A DNA stretch of 64,000 nt from Synanceia verrucosa. Taxonomy: Eukaryota; Chordata; Actinopteri; Perciformes; Synanceiidae. Location of the stretch: the NCBI GenBank assembly GCA_029721515.1, contig CM056551.1, positions 25,468,437 through 25,532,436 on the forward strand, written 5' to 3'. The notes beneath the pieces were generated by a model that was given only the letters and a program-made list of their open reading frames with translations, searched no databases and had not been told where the DNA came from. This document shows, piece by piece, positions 8,583-19,446 of this stretch. The number at the start of each line of letters is the position of its first letter. Within the stretch, counting starts at the first letter, position 1. The position numbers and the translations under genes are program-made.

Positions 8583-10954
8583 AAAAGGAGTCACTGCCAA
8601 GATGGCTGCTCGAGCTCCAGACTTGCAGGGTTTGACCCTGCGCATTATGCCAGACACCATTTCTCTAAATCTAACCTCAAATGAATCTTCAAACCCTGGC
8701 ATAATTCCTCATCCTCTCTTCCTGTCCTCCTCACAACATCTCTCTCTGTCTTCATGTTTCACTTCTCTTTGTTTGCACAACGTCGTGGGCCACAGGGAGG
8801 ATGGTGTGCGGTGCCTCATCTTTCAAATTCCTTCGTTTCGTTTAAGATGGTAGGACTTGTTTTGGAGTGTTTCATGGAACTGGGTGTCTGGAGCTCCTCC
8901 CTGCAGGTTTATCATGTTGGCAACCATTGACTGCTCCTTTTTCTGGGGTTGTCATGAGTTCTCCTCCCCTGAGTCTGGACCTCTCAGACGTAGTGGCATG
9001 AATCTTTGGCGATCACTGTACGGGGAACAGTGCCATAAACATAGAACGTCAAGTTTAATCATGCAGGGCTTATAGTGAGTGTTTTTATGTACTTCTGACC
9101 TCATACTGAACTACGCTGTAAATGAAACGACACACAATCACATCGTATTTTATTAAATGAAAAGCCATGATGAAATTTTGGGCTAACAAAAAACACAAGA
9201 GTTCTGTAAGCTGCTCTGAACAAAATGGAAAGTAATAGATTACGTTTCCAATGGGATTGGCACGTATCTCAAAAAATGTAAAGCAATGTTTTATTTAGAT
9301 GAAGTAGTTTATGGTTTGCATACCTGAAAGCCAAATGTGGGATCAGCTGTATCCAATTTTAATTGCTTGTGTTGAATATATAGCTTATGAGTTTAGAAAG
9401 TCATTTCAGTTAACAAGTCGCTATAATAAGCGCTGATTTATTGTCTCAGAAAAGTGAAATAATAGGTTTTCTGTCTGAGGCCAATCACTGAGAGGTTTTA
9501 TTAGATTTTTCCACTTCTCTAATAACTTTGCATTATTTTGGTTTCACAGCACAGTACAGTATATACTACTAAATCGTTCTCATGGTCTTCATTTACATCT
9601 TTCACAAGACAAACAAGAAATATTTTCCATTCCTGTCAGTGCCATTATACGGACAGATCCTCGGCTGTTTTTTTCCTCGTGTTAAGTGCTCATGAGGAGA
9701 GTTTTAAAATTAAAAGCTGAACTAGAGGACATGGTTTTTCTCTATATTTTTTTTTTCTTTTTCTTCACCACCGAGTCGAACCACCCACCATGTTTAAGGT
9801 CACCAGCTAGCCAAGGTGAAGGCTGTTCAGCAGGGCTGCAGCAAACTTGGCAAAGTCCTGGTAAGACTCCCTGCTGCTCCATGGGACATAGCAGCTCCTT
9901 TGCCAAGTCAAATAGCACATTTAGTGAATTGAAAGTGAGATTTAAGTGGGCCAGTACAATGCGGCCAAGCGTCTCATCTCTGAGCCGGTCCTTCTCTTTG
10001 TGTGCTAGAGTGTGAAAACTGCTCTTGTTCTCAGGGACTTAATCGTTTTTTTCTTGGTAATTATTTGGAAACAGGTCAGTTGGGTGTGGAGACTATAACT
10101 CCACCCTCCTCCTTTTTTTCCTCATAACTTCACATTCATTGCTTCATCAATTTTATTTCTCCTCACCTCTCAGACTTTTCTTTACCTCCTCTTCTCTTTC
10201 TTTTTTTTAAACCAGGTCTCTTTTCTCCTCCCCTTGTGGATAAGAACATTTTTTCAAAGAATTCAGTGGCCAAGTTCTAGCCCCTTGAAGTGATTGGCTT
10301 TCATTCAAGACCTTTTTCTTCTCGTCCTCCTCTTCTTTTTCTTTTTTTTTCTCACAGTATTGCTCTCCTTATTTCACTGACACTTTTCACCTTCTGTTTT
10401 TTAACTTCAACACACAAACTCGTCGGTTTATTTTTTGTTGTACTGTTTTTCTGCAAAAAAAAGGCAAGAGAAATCTTGCTACAGATGACTTGCTATGAGT
10501 TGTGTCTCAGTAATGAAGCCATCATAAAATTATATAACTTCATGAATGTCCCACTTAATGCTGTAAATGGGCACAACAGGGGTATGTTGAATTCAAACAT
10601 CTGGCATAAACATATAGTCTCCATCCACAGTTTTTTAGCATTCATTTTATTCATAGATCTGGTCGCTCAGATTTTGGGGATACAAAAACAGAAACATGAA
10701 AATTTGAAAATGACTCACTGAGGAGTATATCACTCTGTACTCTCCCTGACATGTATTATGCTTAAGAAAGCAATGCTGGTTGACACAGTGGTTGTCTTCA
10801 GGCTGCATTATATTATCTTTTATTCCCCAAAAAGACCAAGACAAGCTTAATGTTGATCCACATCACACTATGTGCAGTAATTTAATTGATACATGTAATT
10901 CTATATGCAAACAAAACATTTTAGTTAAAATACCTGAAGCTGAAGTGATCTCAA
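8583..10954. other. Non-coding stretch
   Basis: No exon, RNA gene or repeat family is recognised over about 2.4 kb. T-rich and pyrimidine-rich runs lie at about 9740-9770 and 10105-10480. Positions 9790-10015 are G/C-richer and unique-looking but have no convincing frame. Confidence 0.35.
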
Positions 10955-11197
10955 TAAACTCATTGAGTGCCAGCTGTTTCATAAAACAGGAAGTGCCTTG
11001 TTCCAGCATTTTTGCCCATTATCAGTCATTTTTCAAGACCCACAGAATATTTTTTATGTCTCTGAAAACACTGAATAGCCCAAATGAAAGTTTTTACCTT
11101 GTTCCATTCTTGTTTTATCAGAGGTAGAGGACACTTTCAACAAAAACATCACTTTTTGTCCAGAATTCGTCTGTTTTGCCCTCTAATCGTGATTGTC
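10955..11197 (+). mobile_element. TTAA-type MITE copy 4 (3'-truncated)
   Basis: It starts TAAACTCATTGAGTGCCAGC, so the TTAA itself is mutated. It carries the subterminal GTTTCATAAAAC near-palindrome and then the GTGCCTTGTTCCAGCATTTT segment. Similarity stops after the TTTTGCCCTCTAATCGTGA segment near 11197, before the SBS-like module and the right end. Confidence 0.75.
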
Positions 11198-12086
11198 TCA
11201 TCGATCGTAATTAATGTCATCTGAAGGCACATTACTATATATTTCTTCTTGTCAAACAGTTATATTTTTATACTTGTTGAAGTCACATATAAATGATCTA
11301 GTGCTAGCTAGACTTTACTGTAGTGCAGCTGACTTGCTGCTCCCATTTCCTCACATATAGCATGTGTCCCTTTACTTCACACTGTACATTTTTCGAGTGT
11401 GGGATGGATGGGTTGATGAATAGAATTGTACACTGTGTTGCCTGTGAGGCAAACTTCTGTAAAACAGTTAAGACTTGATTACACCCTGCTTACTGTGGGT
11501 GGACAAGAGTAGTTTGTAAACATGCCATTTATCTGTCATCAGTCATTATGTCTTTCAATTAATCACATCTGTTGTATCTATTAATGTCACTTAGCGGTAG
11601 AGTTTTTTTTTCAAGCCCACAGCCATGCGGCAACTCACTGTGCATCACTTTTTGGTCATTATTGTTTTAAGAACAATACGCCTTAACAAGGGTCTATAAG
11701 AATCTGTAATTTATTTGCAGAACAAAGTCGGTATGGTTACAGTACAGTATCAGCTAGCCAGTGTATTCAGGCAAATTGGGGCCAGAGGACTGTTGTAAAA
11801 CATTAGCTGCTTCAACAAAGAGGTCAAACTCAGCTGTGCTGGATGTGCTCACAGGGTTAGCTGCTTGGTGTATGTTGTTGCATGAGTCTGTGCAGGCTAA
11901 ACTGTGGGATAGAGACCAGTGACAGGTTTTGACCTCCAGTGAGTTCACCTGCTAATCTGTGCCGGACCTGGAGGAGAAAACAGCGGCAGGCACGTTCCTG
12001 TGTTGGATAAACAGAGGGGAGGATTCAGAGATGGAGATGAAAAATGAACCAGCGGGGATCAACATCAGTGGCATTATTAGGCCTAT
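11198..12086. other. Non-coding stretch
   Basis: No supported feature. It is A/T-rich to about 11750 and more balanced after that. Confidence 0.35.
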
Positions 12087-12111
12087 TTTAGGGGGGCTGA
12101 AGCCCCCTAAA
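12087..12111. repeat. G/C foldback (inverted repeat)
   Basis: TTTAGGGGGGCT is followed by GA and then AGCCCCCTAAA. The arms pair with one extra G in the left arm, leaving almost no loop. This could be the tip or terminus of a decayed transposon, but no partner end was found. Confidence 0.6.
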
Positions 12112-12523
12112 GCCAAAGAATGATAATATTCAGTTTCAAAAGTGAGAGTCAGGAAGCGAGCAGCTGATTAGTACATTTGAGGGTGCGATGGAAGTTAGGA
12201 GGAGAGCATCAGGAAGAGGAGGAAAGAAAATATTTTGGAAAAGGAGGTAAGGGACTGAGGGATCAGGAGGTCAGGTAGACTCAGCAGGCAGTACTCAGAT
12301 TCCAGCTGGTCCCCGACTCCCAGGGTCTGCTTCAAGGTCCTCTCTTTCTGTTTCTCTCTCCCACACACACCTACTACTCTCACCCACCCACACATACATA
12401 CACTCCTGATAACACTCCCCACCATTGCTCATTGTCTGGCTCCGATCTCTCTGTATCCTCACTCCCCACATCATCTCCACCCACCTTCCCCTTCTTTACT
12501 TTTGCTGTATCTGTCATTTTCAG
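12112..12523. other. Non-coding; pyrimidine- and C/A-rich
   Basis: CA-rich segments at about 12360-12415 give way to a pyrimidine-rich run that ends in TTTTCAG at 12517-12523, which would serve as a splice acceptor. Confidence 0.4.
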
Positions 12524-12616
12524 CTCCTCTCCATTTTTGATCCGCCGGCTGACAATGATGAATTTCCCTCAGCTGTACAGAAGTTGGCAGAAAAAGTTTG
12601 CTCAGCAAAGTTTTGA
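12524..12616 (+). CDS. Possible terminal exon (weak)
   Basis: A pyrimidine tract and CAG precede an open frame of 30 codons. It begins LLSIFDPPADNDEF and ends KLAEKVCSAKF before TGA at 12614-12616. The residues look protein-like, with acidic and hydrophobic spacing rather than low complexity. However, no family is recognised, and the frame does not follow from the exon at 495-638, which would need two leading bases. It may be a chance frame, an exon of another transcript, or pseudogenic. Confidence 0.15.
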   Translation, partial: LLSIFDPPADNDEFPSAVQKLAEKVCSAKF

Positions 12617-13389
12617 AAGTAAAGCGAGGAGAGTGGAGCTTATGATATTAGTGCAAGTTCAACACGATACTCTGTTAGACAAAGTCATTTTTCCTCATTT
12701 AACATCTCCTTTGTCTTTTGCAAAAAAAGCTTTTGTAAGGAAACCTACTCTAGTTGTTTTTTAACTTCTTTGGTCAGTTTTTCATCTTGGTTTTTGATAA
12801 TCCATGGGTCATGTTGCTTGCTGATGGCCCGAAGTCAGCAGAAACTAAAAATAAGTTTGAGTTCAAGTGATGAGGACATTTCTTGTTACCTTGATTCAGA
12901 CTTTATTGATTCAGAAATTCTTTGTGATTCATTACAACATATTTGGAAATAATCATGTGTAATCTGTTGTCTATTTTACACACAGAGGACTATTTAACCC
13001 ATACTTTACACATTGGCTGCACAGATACACCCGTTATAGGCACAACCTGAGCAGATAACCATGTCATATGTACAATATTTATCATTTAGACTTAAGACCT
13101 CACCACTTCAAGTAGAGATATTAATGCTAATATGATAATAAACTTTCCACGATAAGCTTAATTAGATATAGACCCCGCTGTGGCATCTATTGTGTGTTAT
13201 ACAGGGACTATCTTCAATAAGGTCTCAGACCACAATGGGAATATTATATCTCATTCTTCTGTGCATTGGCCAGACACAAATGTACATTTCTCTACTGCAG
13301 GGAAGGGAATATATGCTATAGTCAAATAAGCATGCTGGTCCTGGTCATGTGCCTGATCTATAATGCAACAGCCAGCTGGAGGCAGACTT
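12617..13389. other. A/T-rich non-coding DNA
   Basis: No supported feature. Confidence 0.35.
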
Positions 13390-13740
13390 TAGTTTATTAC
13401 GTTTATTTGTCAAGGACCATATAAAACAGCATTAATCTCACATAAGGAGAAGAGATGCATTGTACCGGGTTTAGCTACGAGCTAATTTCCATCTGTAGTC
13501 CTTGGGCAAATGTTAATACAGCTAATGCAATTAATACAAATACAAATTCAATATATGGTACATGCTAAAATCAATCATAGGTGCAAATATACAAGTGGGG
13601 GAGCTTGTTTCATTCCTGAACGGCCTTAAAGGAAAAAGCAGAGCTTCTTTTGGGGATGCTACGCGATCTTTTGCCCTCAGCAATAATGTACAAAGCTTTT
13701 CAGTGGTGGAGGAGTTGGCTTCATTAGCAAAGATCCTTTT
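13390..13740. mobile_element. Possible decayed retroelement fragment
   Basis: The phrase TTTATTTGTCAAGGACCATA and the following TTGTACCGGGTTTAGC, then the A/T-rich TTAATACAAATACAAATTCA, resemble dispersed repeat tails that I associate with fish genomes. There is no second copy in the window and no coding remnant. A database search against fish repeats would decide this. Confidence 0.25.
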
Positions 13741-13798
13741 TTGACCTCTCCCTCTCTTTTGCGTCTTTGGTCATAATAGATGAGTTAAAACTTGATTA

Positions 13799-14130
13799 TT
13801 AACTCACTGAGTGCCAGCTGTTTTATAAAACAGAAAGTGCCTTGTGCCAGCATTTTTGCCCATTTTGAGTCATATTTCAAGACCCACAGAATATTTTGTA
13901 CTATGTCTCTGAATGAAAGAAGAGACTCTCTATTTCATCATGACAAAAAACACGTTTGTTTTTAACATTGTTCCATTCTTGTTGTATCAGAGGTAGATTA
14001 GAGGCCAAAAACACTTTTTGTCTATTTATGTTCTGACTTCATCTCCCAGAAGCCACAAAATTACTCACAGGCTGCCCAAAAAAAAAAAAAAAATTGGCAT
14101 ATTATTACGTCAATGGCACTCAAGCGTCTT
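13799..14130 (+). mobile_element. TTAA-type MITE copy 5
   Basis: It starts TTAACTCACTGAGTGCCAGC. A perfect 16-bp palindrome, CTGTTTTATAAAACAG, follows just inside the end. The family segments continue to TGGCACTCAAGCGTC near 14114-14128, which is the internal end motif, so the outer 45-60 bases are missing. A 16-base A run at 14078-14093 replaces part of the 3' region. Confidence 0.8.
14036..14054 (+). promoter_or_regulatory. ZNF143/THAP11 (SBS)-like motif in MITE copy 5
   Basis: It reads ACTTCATCTCCCAGAAGCC. One change in the ACTACA half weakens the match. Confidence 0.3.
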
Positions 14131-14879
14131 TGAAAAATATAGAAAACAGACGCTATATGATTTCCAGCATTCATTGTTTTATGCCAACAAGAGTGTACTT
14201 TTTATTAATTACTTTTATGTGTCTTTTCATCGGAATGTGAAAACCATAGCTGCTACCGTGTTTTTTTTGCTCAGAACCACTAAGGTGTTTTCTCACTGGC
14301 ATGTCATATGCTTCTCTGCTTCATTAAACTGCCTACATCATTGAGCCCCAACACCATCACCCAAATGCAAGCTACAGCAGGGTAGAGGGCTGAAACACCT
14401 GGCTAATTGGGCTAAAGCTTGTACATAGAGTAATTCAATTCCAAAGCCTCTATTGGTACTCCTCTCCGCCTCTCTCTCTCTCTCCTCTGAACCTCGCTCA
14501 GGGATTATGTGCAGGTTACAGAGCTAGCACAGTGTGGATTAGCAGGGTCGTTCCTCCATGCTTGGTGCCTCTCTTAATGTGATTATGCATCATCAGGCTT
14601 GTTTACTGTTAGCTAGTTCATTGTTCAGACCTGACAAAAGTTCAGCCCCCTTCAACCCACTTACGGGTGCCCACGCCCACACACTCATACAGTGCTTAAG
14701 CTGTCAAACCCTCCTTGCTCATACTCTGACACAAAGAAACAAACTACACATAATATTCACATCAACATAGTAAAGCAATGGGCCAACATTTTCAGTGTGG
14801 TTTTTCTCTTTTTTTTTTTAAAGACGTTTCATGAACCAGCAATGAAATGCAATAATAATAATAATAGAACTGTAAAGAG
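14131..14879. other. Non-coding stretch
   Basis: It contains a short CT tract at 14470-14486 and an AAT run at 14852-14865. No supported gene. Confidence 0.35.
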
Positions 14880-15470
14880 ACCATTTTTCATCTAAAGGAT
14901 GCCATTAGACAGTGAGGTGGAGATCAGGTGTCTGCATGTGTTCCCTTTAGCGAGAGTCCACTATGACCATCTTTAAGTGTCAGGCACCGCCTTTCATTAG
15001 CCTAATGAAGCCATCAAGACAGCCTGTTTGTGCAGAGCATGCTCTAGCTCTGTCAGACTTCCCACCAATGCACTCCATCAGTAGCGAATGAGCCTCTGTG
15101 TGGCCTGAGGGGGGTGTGACTTAGACTCGATGTGTCATTAGCCATTGATGTTATTGGCTCATTATCTCCCAATTAGGCTGCTATCAGAGCTAGCTGGCGT
15201 TTTCATTACAACGTAGACCTCCATGATCTAACAAAGACCAATGCCGCTGATTAAAGATGGTTTCAGCAATAACATGTAGTGTGAGGTCTTTGAACTCTCT
15301 GTGATATAGTTAGAGCGGAGGTGATGTACACAATGAAGCTGATTAGAGAGGGCACGTCTCTTATTGTGCCACTTACTGAGGTTAAGGCAGAGTAATACTG
15401 ATTAATGCGCTCCTGGTGGCACGTTTTTGTTAGTAACATACAGTCAATTATGACGCAGAATAATCGAGGA
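14880..15470. promoter_or_regulatory. Candidate conserved non-coding element (homeodomain-rich)
   Basis: Nearly 600 bp without simple repeats and with many homeodomain cores. These include a 17-bp palindrome TTCATTAG-C-CTAATGAA at 14993-15009, CCAATTAGG near 15170, and GATTAATGCGC near 15401. The frames are short and closed. The density of ATTA/TAAT sites and the unique texture suggest an enhancer of a developmental gene. Conservation was not tested. Confidence 0.4.
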
Positions 15471-16169
15471 TGGTTACAATTAAGCTTTCAGAAATACAAT
15501 GGACATCACTTTTGATTTCATGTTAAGACTATAAGTGTAGACCCTTCATCCACATTATTATATGCACATGTGTGCAGGAAGGATAAGTGTGTTGGAGAAA
15601 TCTGCTCTGTTAATCACTTGAGGTGGGTCAGCCTGTAAGCCAGGGACAAAACAGTATCTCCTAGGTTGAATCAGAACAAGGGAATCAAATCCTGCAAATT
15701 AGAGGCTAGAAAAAGATTATCGTCACCGTCGTTTGTCCTTCACTTTGACCATGGAATCAGTGCCAACTGGGCAATACTTCTCCCTCATGTTGTATTACTT
15801 TTTTTAATTAATCTACCACAGACTCCTTAGAGTGATGAGATCCATTAGAGTCGTCTGTTGAATGCGACCAATTCTAGCTTTGTTGCTACAGAATATATAT
15901 GGGAGATAATTGACATGTCTGTCTTGTGTTTTGACCGACTTACAAGTGTGTTTTGATTTTGAATTTTGAAGTGATTAGAACAAAATATTTCCCTATAGAT
16001 TTAGGACTGCTAAGCTTAAAATAATATTTATTTTTAAATTATTTCTGCTTGTTAATTAAGGACACAACACAAGCAGCATGGTACAGTAACTGGTAGCGTG
16101 AATATCGCTCTATGCATGTGCTCTTGGCGGCCTTGCTGGAGTGCTGCGTTTCTGCCTGTTTACCCGTTA
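15471..16169. other. Non-coding stretch
   Basis: A/T-rich and mostly featureless. A minus-strand frame covers 16039-16257 but has no family resemblance. Confidence 0.35.
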
Positions 16170-16580
16170 GAGGGGTTAGTTCCCTGATCCATGAGAACTC
16201 TCTAAGTGTCTGCCTGGTGATTAACTCCACATCGCAGCACAACGTCTTCCCCCTCACTTCATAAATGGGCTTTAATTGAGGGAGCTGGCTCCTTAGCAGG
16301 GAACCTCTTTCACTCTGTGTCGATTAAAACGTCATTTTACAGCCAAAAAAGAAACGCGCTCCCAATCACTGCCCTTGAATTATTGTTCTGTAGCTCGGGG
16401 CTTGTATTTTAAAGTCACTGAATAATTGCAATCAGATTATTCTAATCAAGTGCTGGAACGGTAATTACAGGTTGCAGTCATTTAAGCTGCCCTGGAAGTC
16501 CCATACACACCGCTGGTGCACGTATTAAAAGTTTATGTCGCAAAGAGATAAATTTAATGAGGAGGATTGTAATCTTTTAG
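16170..16580. promoter_or_regulatory. Candidate conserved non-coding element
   Basis: Unique-looking sequence with TAATTA at 16462-16467, AATAATTGCAATCAGATTAT at about 16421-16440, CTTTAATTGAGG near 16270, and CGATTAAAACG near 16321. The A/T-rich motifs are spaced within more balanced sequence. Confidence 0.35.
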
Positions 16581-17033
16581 CTACTTTTAGATATGTTTCG
16601 CACATGTGTGAGGAGAGCGTAATCTAAATCTAAAATGCAGCTATGCTAAAGGCAGTTATGGTGGATATTTTTCACACCCTGCGTCTTGGTCAACCAGGCC
16701 CAGATATCCCAGTAGGACTGGATGGGTTTCCTCCCACTCCTCCCCCCCATGATAACCTCATCTGTGCCCAGGTCTGGATTTCATGTCAAGGCAAACGTTA
16801 GGTGACTTAGTGTTGTGCCAAACTGTCAGAGAGGCATGAGAATTACAATCTGGAGGTCTGTGTGACAGTGGAACCGTCTCTCCTAATCCTGTTTACGCAC
16901 ATCCGCATCACCCTGTTCCAAAACAGAAACCTAAGTGTGTGTGTGTTTTTTTTTTTTGTCTCTGTGCATGTGCGTGTGCACTCATACGATATATGTGTGC
17001 ATGTTTTCATCACTGGGTGAGATTGTGTGTCAA

Positions 17034-17035
<2 letters not shown>
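16581..17035. other. Non-coding stretch
   Basis: A 12-base T run lies near 16947. GT-rich patches precede the microsatellite. Nothing else is seen. Confidence 0.35.

Positions 17036-17065
<30 letters not shown>
17036..17065. repeat. (GT)n microsatellite
   Basis: About 15 uninterrupted GT units. Confidence 0.95.
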
Positions 17066-17068
<3 letters not shown>

Positions 17069-17911
17069 AGTCTCTCCTTGTATTGTGTTGATGTGGAAGG
17101 TGTCGTACATGCTCTGAATGTATAATTCAATATGACTAATCATGGTTGTGGCTGCCAACCCAGCAGCACTGGCTGACAGACTGGGCCCAAAGCTAATTTG
17201 ATAAGGTTACAATGCTCTTGAGCTGAGATTTAGATTCAGCAGCAGTAGCAGTGCAGCAGCAGCGGTACACCATCTAGCGTAGTTACCTGAGATACACTCC
17301 CAATTGACTACTTTGGGCTTCCGTCCACACCCAGTTATTCCACACCTAATCCCTATTCAGTTAGCTTGGCTGCATAGGAAATATTTCCCTGCCTCAGACG
17401 CTAATCGCTATAAGCATAAAAAAGGGGATGGGGGGGCTCAAAAGAGTTTAACATGATAATAATCTTCATAAAATACAGTACCTGTGCCTCGTGGTACGTG
17501 TACGGGGGCTTACGGTAATCGATCACAATGGCATTGATTGCCATAACGCAGAGCTTGGTGGCGCGTTGCTTCCATGTATTGTGGGAAAACAGGTCACGTT
17601 TTAATCTCTCTCCTGCCTGTATTATGGTGTAATTCTGTAGCATGTCAGTAAATGCAGTATCTGTTTGAGTGTAGAAGACAAAGTGGGTAAAGAAGATTGC
17701 TTGTGGGCCGTCTATGTATGATAATTCAACGTATGAGATGACAAGCTAGACAAATGTTTTTTACCGTATAGTGGTGTGATATGTTAATTAGTCAGTGACT
17801 AAACCTGGACCTTTTCTATTAGCTTCCTTAATTCTTTTACTTTAATTGTCCTCATATGTGTTGTATCAATGGTGTGTACTATTGCTGGCATGTTGGCAAA
17901 GTTCTGTACAT
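17066..17911. other. Non-coding stretch
   Basis: It includes a CAG/CAGCAG-rich patch at 17236-17265. No supported gene or repeat family. Confidence 0.35.
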
Positions 17912-18307
17912 TTAACTCTTTGAGTGCTAGTCATATTTCAAGACCCACGGAATATTTTGTACTATGACTCTGAAAACAATATAGCTCAAATGAAAGAAGA
18001 GACTCTCTATTTCATCATGAAAAACTGTTTGTTGTTACCTTGTTCCGTTCTTGTTTTATTAGAGGTAGAGTAGAGGCCAGTTTCACCAAAAACGCCACTT
18101 TTTATCCAAAATTCATCCATTTTGCTCTCTAAACGCGTTCGTCTCCACTTCCTGCATTGATCTCTGTGGCGTATACCATATCTTTATGCTTTGATTACAT
18201 CTCCCAGAAGCCCCAAAATTACTCATTACTCAGAGACTGCGATCGGCGACCCACTGCCGAAAAACCACTTTGACATATTGTTACGCTGATGGCACTCAAA
18301 GAGTTAA
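17912..18307 (+). mobile_element. TTAA-type MITE copy 6, best-preserved ends
   Basis: The left end is TTAACTCTTTGAGTGCTAG (17912-17930). The right end is TGGCACTCAAAGAGTTAA (18290-18307). The two are mirror images apart from one base and both sit in TTAA. A block of about 55 bases next to the left end (the palindrome and GTGCC segments) is deleted relative to copies 3 and 5. The right end lies where the other copies have their internal end motif. Confidence 0.9.
18194..18212 (+). promoter_or_regulatory. ZNF143/THAP11 (SBS)-like motif in MITE copy 6
   Basis: It reads ATTACATCTCCCAGAAGCC. There is one change in the ACTACA half; the CCCAGAA half is intact. Confidence 0.35.
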
Positions 18308-19059
18308 GGATGCCAAGCAATTATTCAATTATTCAAAAATTAACTTATATAAAGTCTGGAGGTAATGCTTATCACACATTCATCATCCTCTCCTTACTGA
18401 TATAGTGTGTGATAAAGTTCAGTCTGAGAGATTTGGGTTTGTATCCCACTAGGAAGAGGTGACAGGCTGTGCTGTAAGCAGGGCGGGAGGCCGGCACATG
18501 GACAGATCAAACCACTTTGGTTCGATTGGGTCTGAAGAGCAGCATGACCTTGAGGGTCATAGAGCGTGCCTTTTACATTCTAGATCTTGTTCACATGTTA
18601 ATCAAGTTGACCAAAGAGCACATTAGTTAATTGGAGATTGCAGTATATCTGATTAATAATGAAGATGATGAGGTTTTCCTATTTGTCCTGTTCAGTCAGG
18701 GCTTGTGTGCAGAACTGCAAGGGAGGTGGAGGAAGTTCAACAGTTTAGCAAACTCTATATATGACAGGTGTTGCTAAATGCCCATTCTAATGTGTAGAAA
18801 CCCCTGTCTCTAGCCAAAAACCATTCAGCTTGATTCTGTCTGAGTTTGTAAAATGTAACTCTTTACACTGGATGTGTCAGCATTAGGGAAATATACCAAA
18901 GCAAGAAATTCTCTGAGAGGATTTGAGCATACAAATCAATCAGCTGCTAAAGTCAAATAAAAGAGAGGAGGTATGACGAGAGAGCAAGAGGCAAAGGGTG
19001 TCAGCAAATGGTTAAGATAAAACTGGCAGGTTATTACACTTTTTTTCCATTTCGAAGTC
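18308..19059. other. Non-coding stretch
   Basis: No repeat, exon or motif cluster is recognised. Confidence 0.35.
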
Positions 19060-19330
19060 CAATATAAAATTTCTATTATAAGGACAATTAATTACCCCTG
19101 CCAAATGGCAAATGTGCATCCTTGTCAGGTGGAGTGTACTCTGATGGCCTTTCCTCAAACAGAGAATGTGAAGATTTGATCTCTTCTAATGGTTCTGCAG
19201 GAAAGGGTAATTACGGCATGGTCAAAGCTAATTTGCTTTCTGCCAGATGAACTGTTGTATTTTATTGCAGGCTGACATTTTAAAGTAATTATGGCACTGT
19301 TGACCCCAGACAATTTCAGTTGTAGCGTGG
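19060..19330. promoter_or_regulatory. Candidate conserved non-coding element
   Basis: It carries AATTAATTA at 19086-19094, GGTAATTACGG near 19207, and AAGTAATTATGG near 19283, with balanced unique sequence between. Its right edge runs into a CT microsatellite. Confidence 0.35.
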
Positions 19331-19340
19331 TCTTGGGTGA

Positions 19341-19372
19341 TCCTCGCTCTCTCGCTCTCTGTCTTTCTCTCT

Positions 19373-19443
<71 letters not shown>
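19341..19443. repeat. (CT)n microsatellite
   Basis: Interrupted CT units from 19341, then an uninterrupted run at about 19379-19443. The serine/leucine and arginine/glutamate frames here are repeat-derived. Confidence 0.95.

Positions 19444-19446
<3 letters not shown>

Noticed and set aside
8402..8635. Frame beginning MISAPNYGDVYTAHR, which recalls the SAPNY motif of PPP-family phosphatases
   Set aside because: No other phosphatase residues follow, a poly-C run enters the frame, and there is no splice site pair around it. Judged chance.
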